38,854 bases of DNA from an uncultured Pseudomonadota bacterium. Lineage in GTDB: Bacteria > Pseudomonadota > Alphaproteobacteria > RF32 > CAG-239. The translations under genes were made by a program, and so were the position numbers. Below, in pieces: positions 34,873 through 38,854 of this stretch; position 1 is the stretch's first letter; every line of letters begins with the position of its first letter. Below the pieces are notes generated by a model. The model saw only the letters and a program-made list of their open reading frames with translations. It was not told the origin of the DNA and did not search any database. The DNA lies in the NCBI GenBank assembly GCA_949295085.1, contig CASFJS010000008.1, forward strand, positions 1-38,854. The letters are read 5' to 3'.

Positions 34873-35986
34873 TTTTGTTTTTGACAACATCGGTCTGATG
34901 GTTGTGTTTGGTTTGCTGTTGATTATGGGCAATCTGCTTTTTCTGTGGTTACGCCGCGACAAAAGCGGCGTCAAAGAACTGCTGTTGCAGTCGCAAGGCG
35001 AATTGGCCGGGCGTCTGGCATCTTTGAGCGAATCAAATTTACAAGAGCAAAATCGCCTTTTTGCCGCTTTAAACGAGCAAAAATTAGCAGTTTTAAAACT
35101 GATGGATGAAAAACTTTTGGCGGTGGCTAAAAGTGTCGGCGACGGTTTGCAGCAAAACGCGGCCAAAACCAATGAAACCTTGGGCGCCTTGCGCGAAAGG
35201 CTGGTAAAAATTGATGCCGCTCAGCAAAAAATATCTTCATTATCCGAGCAGGTGGTGTCTTTGCAGGAAGTGCTGTCCAACAAACAGGCACGTGGGGCTT
35301 TTGGCGAAATTCAACTTAACGATTTGGTTACATCGATTCTGCCGCCGAACGCCTATGTCTTTCAAGCACAGTTAAGCAATGGCAAAAAAGCCGATTGCCT
35401 TTTGAAACTTCCTAATCCGCCCGGAGCAATAGTTATTGATGCCAAATTTCCGCTTGAAAGTTATTATGCTTTGCGTCAGGCTCAAAATGATCACGAAAAA
35501 AAAGAGGCCGAACGTTTTTTTAGGGCGTCGGTTTTGAAGCATGTCAAAGATATTGCCGATAAATACATCCTCTCGGGCGAAACGGCGGAGTCGGCTCTGA
35601 TGTTTTTGCCGAGCGAGGCAATTTATGCCGAACTGCATGCCAACTTTATTGATGCCGTTGAGGCTTCGTACAAAGCCAAAGTTTGGATTGTTTCCCCGAC
35701 CACCATGATGGCAACACTCAACACGGTTCGGGCCATTTTAAAGGATGCCCGTATGCGTGAGCAGGCCGGCGTTATCCAAAAAGAGGTCGGCATATTGATT
35801 GAAGACATTAATCGGTTGGACGAAAGAGTTGAGAGTTTGGGGCGGCATTTTAAGCAGGCCGGCGACGATATTGAGCAGATCAAAACTTCTTCCGGCAAAA
35901 TAAATCGCCGGATTCAAAAAATTGAAAACATTGAACTCGGCGAGGAAACGCGTCCTGCGTTGATACCCGGAGCGGACAAGGAGTAA
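34856..35986 (+). CDS. rmuC: DNA recombination protein RmuC
   Basis: RmuC-family protein of 376 residues with a PD-(D/E)XK-like fold, linked in E. coli to limiting inversions at short inverted repeats. It has an N-terminal membrane helix (about 11-32), a coiled coil (40-145) and a conserved core with RGAFGEIQLNDLV, KKADCLLKLPNPPGAIVIDAKFPLE (split at DAKFPLE) and SPTTMMATLNTVRAI. It is shorter than E. coli RmuC (about 475) mainly in the coiled coil and tail. The start is TTG at 34856, with GGGG 7 bases upstream and inside the accA end; an ATG at 34898 would cut the membrane helix. Confidence 0.93.
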   Translation: MQNLNNFVFDNIGLMVVFGLLLIMGNLLFLWLRRDKSGVKELLLQSQGELAGRLASLSESNLQEQNRLFAALNEQKLAVLKLMDEKLLAVAKSVGDGLQQNAAKTNETLGALRERLVKIDAAQQKISSLSEQVVSLQEVLSNKQARGAFGEIQLNDLVTSILPPNAYVFQAQLSNGKKADCLLKLPNPPGAIVIDAKFPLESYYALRQAQNDHEKKEAERFFRASVLKHVKDIADKYILSGETAESALMFLPSEAIYAELHANFIDAVEASYKAKVWIVSPTTMMATLNTVRAILKDARMREQAGVIQKEVGILIEDINRLDERVESLGRHFKQAGDDIEQIKTSSGKINRRIQKIENIELGEETRPALIPGADKE

Positions 35987-36031
35987 ATCCTTTGGATAAA
36001 TACAAAAAGATTTATTGGCTTTTTGCAAATA

Positions 36032-36040
36032 TGGTATATT
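36032..36040 (+). promoter_or_regulatory. Extended -10 element before ihfB
   Basis: TGGTATATT is an extended -10 (TG, one base, TATATT) 47 bases before the ihfB ATG. A -35 at 17 bp is only TTATTG. It suggests that ihfB can be transcribed separately from accA-rmuC. Confidence 0.35.
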
Positions 36041-36087
36041 GATAACAAAGTTTAGACGGCTTAATTTAAAACAAAGAAGGATAGAAA

Positions 36088-36369
36088 ATGACAAGATCGG
36101 AATTAATAGAAAAGATAGCGGCCAAAAACCCGCATTTGTTGCAAAAAGATGTCGAACGGATTGTCGGCGTTGTTTTTGACACGATAGTTGAGGCTTTGGC
36201 AAAAGGCGACCGCGTTGAATTTCGTGGTTTCGGTGCTTTTTCGGTTCGGACACGCAGTCCACGGGTGGCCAAAAATCCGCGTACCGGCGAGCAGGTAAAG
36301 GTTGAAGAACGCAAAATTCCGCACTTCAAAACAGGCAAACAGTTATTTGAGTCATTAAACAAAAAATAA
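36088..36369 (+). CDS. ihfB: Integration host factor subunit beta
   Basis: IHF beta pairs with IHF alpha to bend DNA sharply at specific sites in replication, recombination and transcription. It has 93 residues. The start [17 protein letters not shown] is typical of the beta subunit. The arm motif [12 protein letters not shown] carries the intercalating Pro64, and [12 protein letters not shown] (43-54) forms the body. AAGGA lies 7 bp before the ATG. A terminator-like hairpin follows the stop. The following lapA gene is its usual neighbour in many Alphaproteobacteria. Confidence 0.96.
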   Translation: MTRSELIEKIAAKNPHLLQKDVERIVGVVFDTIVEALAKGDRVEFRGFGAFSVRTRSPRVAKNPRTGEQVKVEERKIPHFKTGKQLFESLNKK

Positions 36370-36399
36370 GAGCCGGTTTCCGGCTCTTGGCGGATTTTT
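36368..36399 (+). terminator. Terminator-like hairpin between ihfB and lapA
   Basis: A perfect 9-bp stem AAGAGCCGG/CCGGCTCTT (36368-36376 with 36380-36388) closes on a TTT loop. The T-run (36395-36399) is separated from it by six bases, so termination may be partial and allow some read-through to lapA and accD. Confidence 0.6.
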
Positions 36400-36418
36400 A
36401 TAACAGGGAGCAAATGTT

Positions 36419-36826
36419 ATGGGATTTGTCAAAGCGCTTATCGGAATACCGTTGGTATTGATTGTTTTGATTTTTGCCTCGGTCAATAACGAGATGGTAG
36501 AGTTTAATTTGTGGCCGACGGGTATACACATCACCGTTTGGCGGAGCTTGGCAATCATTGCCTTGCTGGGGGTAGGCTATGTTTTCGGGTGGCTTTTTAC
36601 CTGGATGTCGTATGCCAAGGTTCGGCAGGCGTTGCGGAATCAGAAAAAGCAAAACAAAAAACTCTCTAAAGAACAAGAAAAATTAGCCAAAGAGGTTGAA
36701 GGCCTGCAAGATAATATAGAAACTTTGCGTGCCGCGGTTCCCGATGAGGAAACGCTGCCGTTTACCGCCCGATTGAAGAGTGCTTTCATCGGCAAAAAAA
36801 CAGCCGGCGGGGAGAAGTCCGAATGA
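36419..36826 (+). CDS. lapA: LapA-family (DUF1049) membrane protein
   Basis: A 135-residue inner-membrane protein with two membrane helices (about 5-22 and 42-62) joined by SVNNEMVEFNLWPTGIHITVW, the typical LapA segment, and followed by a basic coiled-coil tail (65-105). In E. coli LapA works with LapB in the control of lipopolysaccharide synthesis through LpxC. No lapB follows here. GGGAG lies 8 bp before the ATG. Its stop overlaps the accD start by 4 bp (ATGA), suggesting translational coupling. Confidence 0.87.
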   Translation: MGFVKALIGIPLVLIVLIFASVNNEMVEFNLWPTGIHITVWRSLAIIALLGVGYVFGWLFTWMSYAKVRQALRNQKKQNKKLSKEQEKLAKEVEGLQDNIETLRAAVPDEETLPFTARLKSAFIGKKTAGGEKSE

Positions 36827-37671
36827 ACTGGATATCAGAATTTGTCCGCCCGAAGATAAAAAAAACAACTGCCAAAGAAATTGCCGAAAATTTGTGGACA
36901 AAATGTCCGGAATGCGGGCAAATGCTGTTTAACAAAGAGCTGGAAAAGGAGTATTATATTTGTTCTTTTTGCGGCCATCACTTACGGTTGCCGGTTAAAA
37001 AACGGCTGGAAATGTTGTTTGACGGCGGTAAATATAAATTACTGACATTGCCGAAACTTCAGGATGACCCGCTCAATTTTAAGGATTCCAAAAAGTACAC
37101 CGATCGTCTGCGCGGTTATCGTAAACTGACCGGGAACAATGATGCCGTTTTGGTCGCTTCCGGCGAGATGGGCGGCCAAAAAGTTGTAATCGCCGCGTTG
37201 GATTTTTCTTTCATGGGCGGCTCTATGGGGACAGCCGTCGGCGAAGGCATTGTTAAAGCAGCCGAATTTGCCGTCAAAACCAAAACCCCTTTGATAATTG
37301 TGTCGGCTTCCGGCGGAGCCAGAATGCAGGAAGGAATTTTATCATTAATGCAGATGGCACGCACGACGGCCGCCGTCACCCAGTTAAAAGAAAAGGGCTT
37401 GCCCTATATCTCTGTTCTGACAGACCCGACAACCGGCGGGGTCTCGGCATCATTTGCCATGTTGGGGGATATTAATATTGCAGAACAAGGATGTATTATT
37501 GGTTTTGCGGGGGCCAGAGTTATTGAGCAGACAATTCACAAAACTTTACCGGACGGTTTTCAGAAAGCGGAATATTTGCAAGAACACGGCATGGTCGATA
37601 TTGTCGTCAACCGTCTGGAAATGCGTACAAAATTAATTAACATACTTAAGTTGCTGCTAAATCGGCAGTAA
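36823..37671 (+). CDS. accD: Acetyl-CoA carboxylase carboxyltransferase subunit beta
   Basis: Partner of AccA in the carboxyltransferase. It has 282 residues. The N-terminal zinc ribbon is intact (Cys28, Cys31, Cys47, Cys50 in KCPECG and ICSFCG). The core shows FSFMGGSMGTAVGE, VSASGGARMQEG and LTDPTTGGVSASFAMLGD, with the C-terminal IEQTIHKTLPDGFQKAEYL. The start overlaps lapA by 4 bp. In many Alphaproteobacteria trp genes separate lapA from accD and folC follows; here neither is present. Confidence 0.97.
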   Translation: MNWISEFVRPKIKKTTAKEIAENLWTKCPECGQMLFNKELEKEYYICSFCGHHLRLPVKKRLEMLFDGGKYKLLTLPKLQDDPLNFKDSKKYTDRLRGYRKLTGNNDAVLVASGEMGGQKVVIAALDFSFMGGSMGTAVGEGIVKAAEFAVKTKTPLIIVSASGGARMQEGILSLMQMARTTAAVTQLKEKGLPYISVLTDPTTGGVSASFAMLGDINIAEQGCIIGFAGARVIEQTIHKTLPDGFQKAEYLQEHGMVDIVVNRLEMRTKLINILKLLLNRQ

Positions 37672-37695
37672 GATTAATCATCACAAGGATATCAC

Positions 37696-38854
37696 ATGCT
37701 GTCTCTAAAACATATAGCCATAAATTCTTTTAACGAAAATATTGCATATGTGCATAAAGACTGCGATACCTACAAAGTTGACGATATCAAAAATATTACC
37801 AAAATAGAGGTCCACGGCGGAGCACAACCGGTTTTTGCGTTTCTGGAGCTTGTTGATGATGAATCGATTGTTGCGCCAAACGAATTAGGCCTTAACACCG
37901 AAGCATTCTCCCGCCTCAATCTTCCGGAAGGAGCCAATGTCAGCTTAAGTTTAGCGGGTTTGCCCCCGTCTGCCGGTGTGTTGCAACGTAAAATATCCGG
38001 CAATGTTTTATCGGCGAGTGAGTACAATGCCGTTATCAAGGATATTATTTCGCGGCGTTATTCCAATATGGATATAGCCTCGTTTTTGGTAGCCTCAGGA
38101 GCATTTATGACGGCGTCGGAAGTTTTATCTTTGACCGAAGCCTTAACCGGAGATGAAATTATCCGCTGGGATAATGAGAGTATCGTTGTCGATCACCATT
38201 GTTTGGGAGGCGTTCCCGGCAACAAAACAGATATTATCATCACGGCGATTATTGCGGCTTACGGTTTGCCAATGCCCAAGACGGCAGCCCGTTCTCTGAC
38301 ATCTTGCGCCGGTGTTGCGGACACTTTTGCCGTTTTGGCCAATGTAAATGCCAACGAAACAAAACTCAAACAACTGATAAAAGATAACCGCGGCGCTATC
38401 ATAGATTACAATTCTTTACCGATTGCATCTGCCGGAAAAATAGTCGCATCTGTTGAGAAGTCTCTTGGCTTAACCCAGCAGCAACATATTGTTGCGTCGG
38501 TGCTGGCTCTTAAACTTGCCGCCGGTATAACGCATCTGGTTCTGGATATTCCGGTTGGTCCGTCATCGCGAATTAAATCAACCTCAGAGGCCATGCGTAT
38601 TCGTAAATTGGTTGAGTATATCGGCGATATGTTGTCAATGGAAATTGATGCCGTTATTACCGATGGCAGCGAACCGATAGGCAACGGTGTCGGTGCGGTT
38701 TTGGAAGCCCGAGATGTCATGAAAGTCTTGCGCAATAAGGAAGATGCGCCACAAGATTTACTGGAAAAATCTTTATTTTTGGCCGGTCGTATTTTGGAGT
38801 TTGATCCAAAACTTCGCGGCGGGCAGGGCTACCATGTTGCCAAAGAAATCTTAA
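37696..38854 (+). CDS. AMP phosphorylase / thymidine phosphorylase family protein, cut by the window edge
   Basis: 386 codons are visible and the frame is still open at the right edge. The N-terminal 85 residues form an extra domain seen in AMP phosphorylases and the bacterial thymidine phosphorylase 2 group, absent from E. coli DeoA. The core shows VVDHHCLGGVPGNKTDIII (164-182), MPKTAARSLTSCAGVADTF (193-211) and ITDGSEPIGNGVGAVLEARDV (321-341). The GGVPGN form fits the AMP phosphorylase side better than the GGVGDK of DeoA. The reaction is phosphorolysis of a nucleotide or nucleoside; the substrate is unproven. It follows accD by 24 bp, with AAGGA 10 bp before its ATG. Confidence 0.88.
   Translation, partial: MLSLKHIAINSFNENIAYVHKDCDTYKVDDIKNITKIEVHGGAQPVFAFLELVDDESIVAPNELGLNTEAFSRLNLPEGANVSLSLAGLPPSAGVLQRKISGNVLSASEYNAVIKDIISRRYSNMDIASFLVASGAFMTASEVLSLTEALTGDEIIRWDNESIVVDHHCLGGVPGNKTDIIITAIIAAYGLPMPKTAARSLTSCAGVADTFAVLANVNANETKLKQLIKDNRGAIIDYNSLPIASAGKIVASVEKSLGLTQQQHIVASVLALKLAAGITHLVLDIPVGPSSRIKSTSEAMRIRKLVEYIGDMLSMEIDAVITDGSEPIGNGVGAVLEARDVMKVLRNKEDAPQDLLEKSLFLAGRILEFDPKLRGGQGYHVAKEIL

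Overview
The window looks like chromosomal backbone of an alphaproteobacterium. No rRNA, tRNA, CRISPR array, insertion sequence or prophage was recognised. The alphaproteobacterial reading rests on the minus-strand order mutM - crotonase - rpsT, on a cell-envelope block gpmI - envC - ctpA - divergent polysaccharide deacetylase - rppH, and on the ihfB - lapA pairing. Base composition is moderate, with visibly more GC-rich codon use around polA/gyrB. An uncultured, host-associated lineage is possible, but the sequence does not prove it.

Layout. 1-334: no gene; a 38-39 bp direct repeat at the left edge and the rpsT terminator. 335-2690 (minus): mutM, a small exported protein, a crotonase and rpsT. 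2839-7245: a J-domain protein (plus), an uncharacterised charged protein and a membrane PAS protein without a kinase core (minus), tsaB (plus), and another unknown protein (minus) that ends the next operon. 7238-12971 (minus): gpmI, envC, ctpA, divergent polysaccharide deacetylase and rppH, nearly gapless. 13061-14854 (minus): a bifunctional class A penicillin-binding protein. 14997-20292 (plus): polA and gyrB, closed by a strong bidirectional terminator. 20347-21534 (minus): a small membrane protein and a synthetase-only NAD synthetase. 21698-23388 (plus): a porin and a one-base-overlapping atypical OmpR-type regulator. 23499-25928 (minus): a LonB-type protease. 26022-29647: three poorly characterised membrane-anchored proteins (two with helical-repeat character, one with a possible degenerate endonuclease/phosphatase-like domain). 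29644-33729 (minus): an unknown membrane protein, yejA and yejB, without yejE/yejF. 33898-38854 (plus): accA, rmuC, ihfB, lapA, accD and an AMP/thymidine-phosphorylase-family gene cut by the right edge.

How the genes work together. Much of the window serves envelope growth and division (PBP1-type synthase, EnvC-type amidase activator, CtpA protease, deacetylase-like protein, porin, LapA). A second group serves DNA replication, repair and architecture (polA, gyrB, mutM, rmuC, ihfB). A third supplies core metabolism (accA/accD, nadE, gpmI). Several divergent gene pairs have well-formed sigma70-like promoters. Four convergent pairs end within 2 bp of each other or overlap, leaving no room for an ordinary terminator.

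I did not find a complete, clearly new multi-gene system. The best leads are the kinase-less PAS protein with its charged neighbour, the 26.0-29.6 kb group of unknown membrane proteins, and several key-residue losses in otherwise standard enzymes: MutM zinc finger, Pol I proofreading site and the NadE glutaminase domain.
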